Source: Rhodocollybia butyracea (Eukaryota > Basidiomycota > Agaricomycetes > Agaricales > Omphalotaceae). Taken from it: DNA of 64,000 nucleotides. The notes below the pieces were generated by a model, which ran no database searches, was not told where the DNA came from, and saw only the letters and a list, made by a program, of their open reading frames with translations. Numbering within the stretch: position 1 is the stretch's first letter; each line of letters opens with the position of its first letter. Shown here piece by piece: positions 46,640 through 58,699 of the stretch. The stretch lies in the NCBI GenBank assembly GCA_015501585.1, contig JADNRY010000051.1, forward strand, positions 124,001-188,000, given 5' to 3'. The position numbers and the translations under genes were made by a program.

Positions 46640-47184
46640 TTAATACTAGCTTTAGCTCACAAATACAAAGGGACAATGGCCACCTTAAAGGGACTTAGGA
46701 TAGAAAACAACAAGCGCCTCACGCTGTAGTCTTGATATTAACAACAGTAGTAATATTTTGCCCTTTGATAATAGCAAGAGATTATAAATTTTCAACCTGT
46801 AGGTATTAACAACTTTGCTGATATATTATCAGTGTTTCTAGTTGCCCCAGGACCCCATCATCACTTGATCATCACTGTCGCGTTATTCTTTCAAGGGCCA
46901 AACAGCAAGATGACTTAACTCCTGCAGAGTCAAGACACTCCCTCAACTTTCAAGCACATCCCTCAAGCAAATCTTCTCAGTTCCAGTGCAGCTGATCCTC
47001 TTTCAAAAGACAATGAGTTTTGTAATACCAAGATGAGATATGTGACCGCTCGCTCCCCTTCCAGCTCCCTTTCTGCCCACTTATCTTCCCTTCGCCAGCT
47101 TCCTAACCTACTTTTCTCTTAACTTGAAGTTCCCACTTGCTCTTCCAAGTTCCTTCAATTGCACCTTTTCACTGTGTTGATTTA

Positions 47185-47780
47185 CTACTCGGAAGTATTC
47201 ATTACGAGTCCTGAATGTAATGAAGGCTCGTCCTTATGGCCGGTTTTGCGTGGGAATTTCTTCCCGATTAGGGTTGATCTTGCCCAAATTTGGAAGAATC
47301 GTTTCCCCATATTTAGAAATGTCAAAGCGCTTGGCATGTGACTTTCTGATGTACCCACTGTATATCCCATGTTACCCAAAACTTTGCTGCATCTACCTTT
47401 TTACTCTTAAACTTCTTGCATCAAATGCCGTTGTGGTTGCACCTCTAATGCGTGGATTATCAGTGCTGTACATTCTTTTCACCACACGGCGTTTATCTAT
47501 CTTAATAAACTTTACTTCCATTTTTGTAGCCCCCACACTTACTTCCTCGGTTTTTTACATTTCGTTGGCGGTTGTTGCAGTGCACGATTCATAACTAGTG
47601 TCTTGCAGGACTCGTACCTGCCACGCGCTTGGCGCGGTGGCCCACACTCGCAAGTACAAATACAGGTTACTCACCTCATGAGCATTCTGAACTGAAAATT
47701 TACTGGTGGCGAGAATTTCATTGGACCCATGATTCCTGGGCATCTTGGCCTCAGAATCGCTCATTACATCCTAATACCTG
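47185..47780 (+). repeat. Dispersed repeat X, copy 1
   Basis: Bases 47,196-47,365 (AGTCCTGAATGTAATGAAGG, GGCTCGTCCTTATGG, then FLIY/FLMY-type sequence) and 47,600-47,660 (CGTACCTGCCACGCGC, GGCCCACACTCGCAAGTA) recur in the same order on the opposite strand at 62,820-62,640 and 61,515-61,425. The frame at 47,220-47,594 is open but not recognised. Likely part of a mobile element I cannot name. Confidence 0.6.
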
Positions 47781-48960
47781 TGAATGGTTTACAATCCAAT
47801 AATTGGTAAAACTATTTTCTAAGATCTTCCAGATATTGTCATGCAGACTTGCCTCTCAAATATATTAGATGATAATCCGAGCTTTAATGTTTTGCTGGTA
47901 TTACAATCATTACGCTGAGTTAGTGTACAGGCACTGGCAAATACCATCTACTGCCAAAATCTCCCCAATTTAGTTATGTTGGAGGTACTCTCATACCTAA
48001 TGATATTACAGGAAAATCTAAGTGAGTGGCTTATCTTCTGGTCACATAAAGAAGGCAGCTGGATTGGCTGGCAGCTGGACCATGGGCAGGCCGCAGCAGG
48101 CTGAAGCCTTTTGGAGCAACCTCAACTCCCAAAGCAAAGTTTGTCTAGAAGGTCACGGTTGATGTGTGATCGCCGCGTAAAAGAGGAAGACAGCAGTGAT
48201 TGGTCCTGAAGTCGGGGATTGCTGCACAGCAGCACTGTTAAGGATACACACTATAGATTCTTCAGTGAAATAGCCTAAGAATTTGGCCGTTCCTAAAACC
48301 TTGTAGGAAAAACGTCGGAGATGTGTTTTTTGACGTATTTCGCCTTTCTGAGTCTGACTTGAATCAGTAATTATTTGGACTCGGAAACCTTCGGATCAGC
48401 AGCTATGCTTTTTGTCAAGTTTGGCTGTCCCTGACTGTATCTCATGTCGACGGCATTAAGTATAGCCCAGCTCAAGGTGGACTCCTATACTCAGTTACTC
48501 CTTTGAGAGAGGGGTAGATCTTTCATCCCCTGTTCCAGGTGTGGACAGGAGATGATGGATGCCCTCGCCACCAAATTGGAAAACTGAATGGAATACAGAA
48601 GGTCCATGCTATGCGCCGCATTCAAAAACCCATTTTCTGCGATAATGAACTTGAAACAGTGGTAGATTGTAATGACTCCTAATCCCAGATGTGTTCCCCA
48701 TGGCGACCCTCAACAACCCCTCAACAACATCATGCAAAACATCCTGGCCAACCTGGCTACTTTGAGTCGAGTACTTCTCGGGGTGTTCAACCTTAAAGGT
48801 TTTCGGAAACGTGGATAACCCCCACGGACGAGTTTATTTTGCCCTCATATGATGGGTAGACCTAGGTCAATCTAAGGTTATTTAAAAGAGCTGTTCCTCG
48901 CTCGCCCAAGACCTCTGTGATCTACGGTCGGCGAGTCTTTGATGTGCGTAAGTATGAAAG
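47781..48960. other. Intergenic, no gene seen
   Basis: Frames here are short and without family resemblance. Confidence 0.5.
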
Positions 48961-49019
48961 ATGACGGAGGTGGGGATAATGCCTTGTGACTAAATCGAAT
49001 CCCCCATCTGGCATTTACG

Positions 49020-50945
49020 ACGAGATTGACAATAACAGCGCCCCGGCTCATACTGAGCTACTTCCAGCCTCCCAAAGGTCCAGCTACTGCCCAGGATGCA
49101 GGCTGACTTCCTGCCGATCCTCTTCCCCCATCCCAATCCCCCACGCACTGAATTTCGCTATAATATGCATAGCAGGCTGATATTCTCTGTTGAAAGACTT
49201 TCTGGCTTCTGGTTCAGATTCATCAAGCAGTCATGTTCTGTATCTGAGCTTTTCGAGCCAAATGAGGGAGATGTAGATGCCGAAGGCGAACTTAGTCAGA
49301 GTCGACCACAGCGGTCCGGATCGGATCGACATTACAAGCGCCCGGTTATCTTTTCTTCCTCAACGTCGAAGTTCAGCTGCGTGTTACCTCTTTTACAGTT
49401 TACTGACCGTAATGGATGTTGTGAACGTCGGAGAGTCTAGGAGTTGTATCAGAGCGCGAAAAGACACGATGAACCGGAGACGAAGCCAGAGCAACCAACA
49501 ACAAACGAGAATGTTAGCAGACTTTGCAGCCGAACTCTGCGGTGTAGGATTGGGATTAGGACTTGCCACAGATTACAGAGGTTCAAACAGACTCAGAGTG
49601 CGTAGAACAAACATTTTTTTACACCAGATCACTCACAACTATAACAGACTGACAGCGAAACAAAACCTCATCATGGCGCAATACGGAACCGCACGAGAAA
49701 TTGATAATCATCGACCATCCGTTATCGCGCTCGTCAATTATTTGAGCTCCTTTCTGCTGCCATCAATACTAATAGTCTTTCCACCCATCTAGCTTGACGG
49801 CCGATTTCACGGAAACGCTCAAACCTGTATCAATGACTCTGTGAGACCGGTCTCTGCGAGGAAGAATAAGTTCAAACTATCAATATATCACATCTTGGGA
49901 CTATAAGGGTTTCGTCGAGGAATAATCATGTGGTACACGCCTTGCCATTCCAATCTCTTGACCTCAACAATTGCTCATTCATATATTGCTTACTCTCACA
50001 GAGTAACCTTTACTCTTAGTGCGAAATCTTCCAATTCTACGTTGATTCCGAGGTTCTCGAGCGACTCCTTGAAGCATACGCAGTTGAGCGATCCATCGAG
50101 GAGAATGAGAAGCTGTTGAAGCTTTTCCCGGAGAAAGTTTTCCCCATGGGCTCGGCGATAAACGCAAGTTCAAGCTGAAGCAGAGCCACGAAGCACTCTA
50201 ATCGTTTCTAGAACCGAATATGTTCATCAAAAAGGTGTCAATATGGCAAACGACAACTGAATATACTGGACGTACTGAACGTACTGAACGCTGAGCGCGG
50301 AAGGTTGATGTTGAAACGTTGAAGGTTGAATGGCATGACGTTTTCTTCTCTTCTACTCTGGCTCTGTACAGCTCGAACAAGCCAACGCCAACGCAACACG
50401 CAAAATTCTCAAGTAACACGCGAAACAGACTGCTCTCCCACTTCCTTTCCCGAGCGGGCAAGATTACTTCACTCAACCACTCGCGCTCGCTCCATGCTCC
50501 AACACCAACTCGTCCTCCTCTCTCATCGACGCCACCGCCTCTTCCGCCCATCCCAACTTTTGTGTTAGGTGCTTGGTGAAGATGCATAAGCGGAGGCAGG
50601 AGGACTGTCCGATGTGTAGAGTGTTGACGATGGGGCGGGCTGATTGATGTGATTGTGAACTCCTTTTTTTGTCGACCTGTAATTCTGATACTGATATGTT
50701 TCCTTTCCTTTCTTTCTTTCTTGTCTACCTTTCCCCTCTGCCTTTCCCTCCCTTCCTTCCCACCGTCGCTTTCCCTATTTCCTCTAGCAAACGTCGACTG
50801 AGGCCTCATGAGTTTCATAGAACACTGCTTCCCCGTGGAAGCGCACGAGAACCTCAAGACAAGCGAGAAAGAGGCAACGAGGAAACAGCTCGAGGAGATG
50901 TGGTTCGATGCGTGTCAGAAGTGTGTTGTTATGTGAGCATGGGGG
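49020..50945 (+). pseudogene. SPX-RING pseudogene, copy C
   Basis: It starts with the shared mosaic upstream segment and an inverted exon 2 fragment (about 49,170-49,300). Then come exon 2 forward remains (49,460-49,590), exon 3 (REIDNHRPSVIALVNYLSSF, about 49,690-49,790), exon 4 (50,000-50,215) and exon 5 (50,370-50,650). In exon 5 the first half of the RING, including all N-terminal cysteines, is deleted, leaving CLVKMHKRR and CPMCR. Exon 6 is at 50,788-50,936 (AHENLKTSEKEAT). Non-functional. Confidence 0.8.
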
Positions 50946-51587
50946 AGGGGAGGGTGCCAGGCGAAAAAATATCGATGGATGGGAAGGACGGGAAGGAAGG
51001 ATCACCATAATTTGGTCCCGCAGACGCTATTAATAATATGCATGTCGCGGTGGACGTATGTTATGTCTTCTTTTATTTTCATTTACTCTCCTCTTTATTC
51101 TTCTTTTCATGGATCTCTTCGCAGATATTCTTTGCTTGCATACCTATACCTTCGTGTATATCTTTTTCATATCTTTTAGTAGTATTTTTTGCTGTATCCT
51201 TCCGTGTCGTGTCGTGTCGTTTCACTGGCTTTTCATATCTTTATTATCGCATATCGATTATCCATACAACCTTACAACCCACGCAACCTATAAACTACTA
51301 CGACTATAAACTACTACGACCTGTAGAACACGTATCTTTACTTACTTACTACGATCACGGTAGTCCACGTTAAATATCGTACTTCAATACTCTCCTTAAT
51401 CTTCATATAAGTACTGTTTTATTTAGATCATCTTTGTTCTTCCAGGTATCGACGATGAACGAGTTTCTTCGTGAACGACGATCGTTGACATTTGTGCGAG
51501 TCACGCGATTAAATATGACCTCGTGACGTTACTCCAAAAAACTCTTACCCTGACAGCGAATAACAACTGTGTACTAACGCGCTCATT

Positions 51588-53277
51588 ATGGCAAAAGGAA
51601 CTCGCGCAGACCCAATTATCTGCTTCCGATGTCGCCACACTACCACTCCTCGAACAAACATCGACACTGCGGGACTTTCACAACGTTTTCGCTTGGAATG
51701 TGGGCCGGGTGCTGTGGATACGAGCCAAGTCACAGAGATGCTGAAAGATGTTGACAAAGACCTCGAGGATTACGAATCTGAAATATTGCTTTTGCAATCT
51801 CGGATTTTATATATCGAAACCCAACAGACACGGTTGAAAAAGCATGCAGTCGACCTTCGCTTCCTCAACTCACCGATGCGAAAGGTTCCTAACGAAACTC
51901 TGTTGCGAATCTTTGACTACGCCTGTGACATGAACTTTTTACAGGAATACCCATGGAGCAAAGACTTTAAATTCCTCCCTGTGATCCAGATTGTGGAACC
52001 ATTCAGACATCTCCCTGCCATGTCTATATCTTCTGTTTGCACACGTTGGCGATCCGTCGCACTTTCGTCATCGGTTATCTGGTCCAGAATCTCTCTTAAT
52101 CTCTCATCCGAAAACTCGAAGCTAGCAAACGTCGAAACGGTGTTGAGTAGTTTTCTCCAAACCGTGAAGCTCCACCTTCATCGCTCCGGACAGCACCCGC
52201 TCAGTGGAGATGCTTCATATACTTGGTTTGGGGGATAATATAATTCCACAGCGGTTTCTGGCGTTTGATCTTGTTTGCAACCACTCCTGGTGTTCTTTTA
52301 GACTGGGTGGTCAGCAGCCTATAGCATGGATCCCAAAGCCTCGATTTGACAGCATTCGAAACTGCCAATCTCTCAAAAGCCTTCGCCTCGGGGTATCCTT
52401 TGACCTTGATGAGGAGCTGAAGCTCTTTCAGCCGGCTCGTGGGCTTTGTTCTCTCTTTTTAGTCGTGCTCGGTGCCAGCCCACGAGCATTTTGGAACGAA
52501 ATAACATCTTTGACTGTGAATGTAACATGTGGCAACATTGGTGATGTGTTCGAATATGCATCCAGACCCAAAGAACTGGTGCTTGGGGAATGCAAATATG
52601 ATAATGTACTCCCTGTCTCTCCTTGCGCGCCTCCCCGATTATGTACCAGTGTTTCAACACTGAAACTTGAACTTCGTCATAACTGGCGTGATTCACTGGC
52701 AGATGTTGCATTCTCTTCCTTCACCTTCCCATCTCTCTTGTGTTTGGCTATAGAGTCAGATACTGCTCATCCTTACCGAGGAGCTTGGCCTAAAGCTACT
52801 TTGGAAGTGTTTCTACACCGATCTTCCTGTAACTTGACCAAGTTCAAGGTCAAGAAAATTTCAGTCAGCGACGTCGATCTCATCGCCGCTCTCAAACTCA
52901 TGCCTTCGCTCATCAATCTTCACATCGATGATAGGCCTGCTGCTAGCAATGACCAGATGAACCCTATCACATCCCGGTTCATTCGCAGTCTACATGGATT
53001 CGTCCAAACCGAGCTGAATCCTTCTGGCTCTGCTCTTGTCCCAAAACTCCAAGAGCTCCAGCTATCATTTAGTGGCTTGGAATTCAACGATTCTGCGTTT
53101 ATCGAGATGGTCTCTTCGCGTTGGTTACCGGATATGCAGTACGCATCAGGAGTTGGACTCAGTTGTTTGAGAGCCATAACATTACGATTCAATAAACGAG
53201 CGGTGGATCCCGCAGTGTATAGGCGTCTCGATTACTTGGATAAGGCTGGGATGAGAGTGGTTGTTCACGGAGTATAG
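51588..53277 (+). pseudogene. F-box/LRR-like protein, frameshifted copy
   Basis: Begins MAKGTRADPIICFRCRHTTT and matches the intact copy at 55,005 along its whole length to LDYLDKAGMRVVVHGV. A single extra base between about 52,201 and 52,232, in a diverged stretch ending in a G run, shifts the frame; the two halves are 51,588-52,238 and 52,204-53,277. The F-box helix region (MRKVPNETLLRIFDYACDM, SSVCTRWRSVALSSSVIW) lies in the first half. A truncated product of 216 residues could still carry the F-box. No introns. Confidence 0.85.
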
Positions 53278-53399
53278 GATGATCTTTGTTGTGATTAGGT
53301 TTTCCTCTTCGAAGAGTCTGTATACAAGCAGCGGTTTCAGGGTATATCAAAATATTGTTTGAGATTGCCGCATTGAACAAATGTAAAAAAGAAGTAACA

Positions 53400-54450
53400 T
53401 TTGTCCTCGCTTTCTTAGCCCAGGATGCAGGCTGACTTCCTGCCGATCCTCTTCCCCCACGTCCCAATCCCGGCGCACGCACTGAATTTCACTATAATAC
53501 ACATAGCAGGCTGATATTCTCCGATGAAAGACTTTCTGGCTTCTGGTTCGGATTCGTCATGCAGTCATGTCCTGTATCCGAGCCTTAGAGCCAAATAGGG
53601 AGCTGTAGATGCCGAAGGCGAATTCAGTTGATCATAGCGGTCCGGATCGGAACGACATTACAAGCGCCCAGTTATCTTTTCTTCCTAGACGTCGAAGTTC
53701 AGCTGTTTTACCTCTTACTGGCCGTAATGGATGTTGTGAACGTCGGAGAGTCTGGCAGCTGTATCAGAGCGCGAAAAGACACGATGAACCGGAGACGAAG
53801 CCAGAGCAACCAACAACAAACGAGAATATTAGCAGACTTTTGCAGCGGAACTCTGCGGTGTAGGATTGGGATGAGGATTTGATCAATGGAGGTTCAAACA
53901 GACTCAGAGCCTGTGCGTGAAACAAACCCTTTTTTATTTACACTATGACAACGAAGCAAATCTCATCACAGCACAATTCTTCCTTCAGATCCTCCAGACC
54001 CTCACGGAACCGTACGAAAAATTGACAATCATCGAGCATCCGTCGTCAATGTTTTGAGCTCCTTTTCCTATCCAGATTGTCGTCCGATTTCACGGAAACG
54101 CTCAAACTTGTACAGCTGTATCAGTGACTCTGTGAGACCGTCTCTGCGAGGAAGAATAAGTTCAAACTATCAATATCTCACGTCTTGGGACTATAAGGGT
54201 TCCGTCGAGGAATCCGAATAATCACGTGGTACACGCCTTGCCATTCCAATCTCTTGACCTCAACAATTGTTCATTGATATATTGCTTACTCTCATAGAAA
54301 CACTAACGTTTTTCTCTTCTACTCTGCTCTGCTCTGTACAGCTGTACGGCCGAACAAGCTAACGCAGACTCAACGTGACACACAGGATTCTCAAGAAACA
54401 TGCGAAGCAGACCGCTCTCCTACCTCCTTTCCCGAACCCGTCCTCCGCTC
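53400..54450 (+). pseudogene. SPX-RING pseudogene, copy D (heavily deleted)
   Basis: It contains the mosaic upstream segment and inverted exon 2 fragment (53,500-53,640), exon 2 remains (53,760-53,890), exon 3 remains (53,985-54,110) and a short piece of exon 5 (CSCTAEQANADSTxHRILKKHAKQTAL-like, about 54,340-54,425). Exon 4, the RING and exon 6 are essentially lost. Downstream, 54,500-54,880 repeats the spacer at 51,090-51,440. Confidence 0.75.
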
Positions 54451-55004
54451 TCATCAACGCCGCCGCCTCCTCTTCCGTCCATATCCTCATCTCACATGCC
54501 GCCCCCTCGCCCCTCCACTCCAATTCTTTATTTCTCTTTATTCTTCTTTTCATGGATTTCTTCGCGGATATTCTATGCTTCCATACCTATACCTTCGTGT
54601 ATAACTTTTTCATGTCTTTTGCCCTTTCAGTGTTTTTTTTGCTGTGTCCTTCCGTGTCCTTGAGCCCATGTCGTGTCCTTTCCGTGGCTTTTCATATCTG
54701 TATCATCGTATATGGATTATCTATGCAACCCTCGCAACTACAAACTACGACTTATAACTCATACACGTATCTTTACTTACCACGGTCCACGCTGGTCCAC
54801 ATTAAATATCGTACTTTAATACTCTCCTTAAGCTTCATGTAACATATCTAAGTGTTTTGTTTAGATCATTTCTGTTCTTCCAGGTATCGACGATGATCTT
54901 TACACGAACGAGTTTAACGACGATCGTGTGCGAGTCACGCGATTAAATATGACCTCGTGACCTTACTAGCGCGCGAATAACAACTGTGTACCAACGCGCT
55001 CATT

Positions 55005-56693
55005 ATGGCAAATGGAACTCGCGCAGACCCAGTTACCTGCTTCCGATGTCGCCACACTACCACTTCTCGAACAAACATCGACACTGCGGGACTTTCACAA
55101 CGTTTTCGCTTGGAATATGGGCCGGGTGCTGTGGATACGAACCAAGTCACAGAGATGCTGAAAGATGTTGACAAAGACCTCGAGGACTACGAATCTGAAA
55201 CTTTGCTTTTGCAATCTCGGATTTTATATATCGAAACCCAACAGACACGGTTAAAAAAGCATGCAGTCGACCTTCGCTCTCTCAACGCACCGATACGAAA
55301 AGTTCCTAACGAAATTCTGTTGCGAATCTTTGACTACGCCTGCGACATGAACTTACTACGGGAATTCCCGTGGAGCAAAGACTTTAAATTCCTCCCTTCG
55401 TCCCGAACTGTGGAACCATTCAGACATCTCCCAGCCATGTCCATATCTTCTGTTTGCACGCGTTGGCGATCCGTCGCACTTTCGTTATCGGCTATCTGGT
55501 CCAGGATCTCCCTTAAACTCTCATCCGAAAACTCGAGGCTACCGAACGTCCAATCGGTATTGAGAAGTTTTCTCCAAACCGTGGAACTACACCTTCGTCG
55601 CTCAAGACAGCACCCGCTCACTGTAGAACTTGATATTCGCGGTGCTGAGGATAATGTAATTCCACAGCAGTTTCTGGCCTTTGATCTTGTTTGTAACCAT
55701 TCCTGGTGTTCTTTCAGACTGCGTGGTCGGCAGTCTATATCAAGGATCCCCAGGCCTCGATTTGACAGCATTCGAAACTGCCAATCTCTCAAAAGCCTTA
55801 GCTTCGCGGTATCCGCTGACCCTGATGAGGAGCTGAAGCTCTTTCAGCCGGCTCGTGGGCTTTGTTCTCTCTTTTTAGTCATGCTCGGTGACAGTCCACA
55901 AGCATTTTGGAACGAAATATCAACTTTGACTGTGAATTGTATAGGTGGCAACATTGACAATGTGTTCAAACATGCACCCAGTCCCAAAGAACTGGTGCTT
56001 GGCGAACGCAAATATGATAACATACTCCCTGTCTCTCCTTGCGCGCCTCCCCGATTATGTACTAGTGTATCAACACTGAAACTTGAACTTCGTCAGAACT
56101 GGCGTAATTCACTGGCAGATGTTGCATTCTCTTCCTTCACCTTCCCATCTCTCTCGTGTTTGGCTATAGAGTCAGACGCTGCTCATCCTTACCGAGGAGC
56201 TTGGCCTAAAGCTACTTTGGAAGCGTTTCTACACCGATCTTCCTGTAACTTGACCAAGTTCGAGGTTAAGAAAATTTCAGTCAGCGACGTCGATCTCATC
56301 GCCGCTCTCAAACTCATGCCTTCGCTCGTCAATCTTCACATCGATGATAGGCCTGCTGCCAGTGATGACCAGATGAGCCCTATCACATCCCGGTTCATTC
56401 GCAGCCTACATGGATTCGTCCAAACCGAGCTGAATCCTTCTGGCTCTGCTCTTGTCCCCAAACTCCAAGATCTCCACCTAACGTATGATGGCTCGGAATT
56501 CGACGATTCTGCGTTTATCGATATGGTCTCTTCGCGTTGGTTACCGGATATGCAGTACGCATCAGGAGTTGGACTCAGTTGTTTGAGAGCCATAACGTTA
56601 CGATTCAATAAACGAGCGGTGGATCCCACAGTGTATAGGCGTCTCGATTACTTGGATAAGGCTGGAATGAGAGTCGTTGTTCACGGAGTATAG
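55005..56693 (+). CDS. F-box protein with coiled-coil and LRR-like C-terminus, intact
   Basis: A single-exon gene of 562 residues. A Cys-bearing start (CFRCRHTTTSRTNIDTAG) is followed by a helical, probably coiled-coil segment, residues 50-88 (DVDKDLEDYESE, LQSRILYIETQQTRLKK). The F-box is at about residues 97-175: IRKVPNEILLRIFDYAC, then MSISSVCTRWRSVALSLSAIW. The remainder has irregular Leu-rich segments (LQSLKSL-type, FPSLSCLAIES, LKLMPSLVNLHIDD, LQDLHLTYDG) typical of agaric F-box proteins. F-box proteins join SKP1-cullin-RBX1 ligases and present substrates; the target is unknown. A frameshifted paralogue is 1.7 kb upstream, and both share upstream sequence (ACGCGATTAAATATGACCTC). Confidence 0.88.
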   Translation: MANGTRADPVTCFRCRHTTTSRTNIDTAGLSQRFRLEYGPGAVDTNQVTEMLKDVDKDLEDYESETLLLQSRILYIETQQTRLKKHAVDLRSLNAPIRKVPNEILLRIFDYACDMNLLREFPWSKDFKFLPSSRTVEPFRHLPAMSISSVCTRWRSVALSLSAIWSRISLKLSSENSRLPNVQSVLRSFLQTVELHLRRSRQHPLTVELDIRGAEDNVIPQQFLAFDLVCNHSWCSFRLRGRQSISRIPRPRFDSIRNCQSLKSLSFAVSADPDEELKLFQPARGLCSLFLVMLGDSPQAFWNEISTLTVNCIGGNIDNVFKHAPSPKELVLGERKYDNILPVSPCAPPRLCTSVSTLKLELRQNWRNSLADVAFSSFTFPSLSCLAIESDAAHPYRGAWPKATLEAFLHRSSCNLTKFEVKKISVSDVDLIAALKLMPSLVNLHIDDRPAASDDQMSPITSRFIRSLHGFVQTELNPSGSALVPKLQDLHLTYDGSEFDDSAFIDMVSSRWLPDMQYASGVGLSCLRAITLRFNKRAVDPTVYRRLDYLDKAGMRVVVHGV

Positions 56694-58699
56694 GATGATT
56701 TTTGCTGTGATTAGGCTTTTCCTCATCGAAAAGTCTGTATACAAGCTATATCAAAATATTATCATAGACTGCCGCACTCAGGAAAACATAAAAAACGTCC
56801 TCGCTTTCTTTAGCCGTTGTATTGTCAGTAACTATTGAATATTGAGCCCCTCCTGTCTTGTATCTCCAACTCGATGCGCACTCATAGAGCCATGGTGCAC
56901 ATTAGGTGCAAAAGGTCCACGTTCGTACTCTGCCGAAAGATTGTCCAACGTCACCCTTCCTATCCTATCCGTCAACCGTCAATACGAGGGAAGGTAGTGA
57001 CTCTCAGCCAGGTGTCGCCGACCGATCTCGTGTGTTATCAATCTCATGCTGTACATTGACTTGTACAGAAACGCAGGGAGACTCCCCGGCGCTTCAAGTT
57101 CATAGGCCTGCTGGAAAAATCAATACAGACCTTTCAAGCCGAGATTCTGCTTGAGTCCAAGCACTTCCCGATTTCAACATATCCCGTGGGCAAATCCACG
57201 ACACAGTTAGGGACAGAGAAGAGAAACCTTCGGCGAATTCGGGATCACGACGTTGCGTATGTCGAAGAAAGGATGGAGCTTGAGGCCATCCGATCAGCAA
57301 TCAGGTTGTGCTGGTGTGCCAGCTGCCAACCAAACAAAGCCCATCTCTGAATATGTCCTGGGCCAAACCGAAAAAATTCCACCATACCGTGCCTCCGTTG
57401 TACTGGCTCGCAAACCAAGGCGGGCTCACAACCCGTACTATGTTTCGAATGCAAAAATTACCCGAAAAAGCTGTGGTTTCTTGCCACTGTCAACCTTTGC
57501 CGACTTACAAGTGACTTAGATATTCCTAGCCCGTTCCCAGCACCCCAGGGAGTACTTGATAGAAACTTGCTGACAGCACAAGCACACAAACACGGGAAAA
57601 AAAACACGAAACACGCAGAGATAAAAGAACACTGGGAAGACATTGGGAAGACACTGCTTTGATAGCGCTTTACGTTGGATGATACGTTCATGCAGTGGAA
57701 TGCGATGAGTCGAAATCGCGTTTCATCTGAAGCCTCCTGGCGACTGCTTATTCTAGTGCCTTGTGGGCACGGCCTAACAACTGTAAGCTCATCTTCTCCA
57801 CTGTGAAAATCATATTTAATTTGGGTGCTCACTGCTAGATCTAGGTCATTTGACGAAGATGACTGGTCATTGCGATATCTCGATTGGGAGCCACTTAAAA
57901 TAAAAGTATATGTAATAGTATGTGGTGTATTATCTAGGGTAGTTACAAACTATCGACTTCAGCGCCGTGCTTTAGTGAGGGAAGCTTGCGATGAGTCATG
58001 ATGTATATACTATGAACCAGGCCTCTAATAATACAATCATGCTTACATTGCAGATGCAATCGATTTCGTTCCCAGGTCAACTTGATTCTTGATTTGTGCC
58101 CTTATACTTAATTAGAACTTCGCACCGCCACTGAGTCCAAGTCTTGGTCCGAGTCGGAGTCGCCTCGCGGACTTACGCTTTCGTAGCAACTCAGGTGATT
58201 TCCAGGTGGTATCACCTCATGTGTGAAGCCTGCGCAGCTGCTTCTCGTAGACCATTCCCTCAGTGCAAGCTGAATGTCAAGTCTTGGTACCAGAGACAAA
58301 GTTATGTCATTCTTACCGATAAAACCTGAATGTTGATTGATTCTTCGGCGTCTTAGTTCAGTATATACATAGCTCGTCAGATGGCGGGGAGATATTTAGG
58401 GAAAATGACTCTCCAGAACTGTTCCCAACTGTTCCATCTTTCTTTGTTCTTCATTACTCACTGCAAATAGAGAGCCCCTCTTACATACTGATATCGCGAG
58501 CAAACCGAAACTGTATTTAACCGAGGATACTTCAAGAATCATTGTCTAGAAGATACCTTAGTAGTATAAGAGCCGAGAAAGATCCCATCCTATCCCATTT
58601 CAGTCCTATACTTGGTTCCAGTCCAACCACACAAGTTCGAAACTTTCCAGAATCACGACTTCAGTGTTCACCAGTGGACAGGCTCAAAGCGTTACTAGA
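56694..58699. other. Intergenic, no gene seen
   Basis: Only short frames without family resemblance on either strand. The AT-rich stretch at 58,460-58,560 may be the upstream region of the gene starting at 58,700. Confidence 0.5.
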
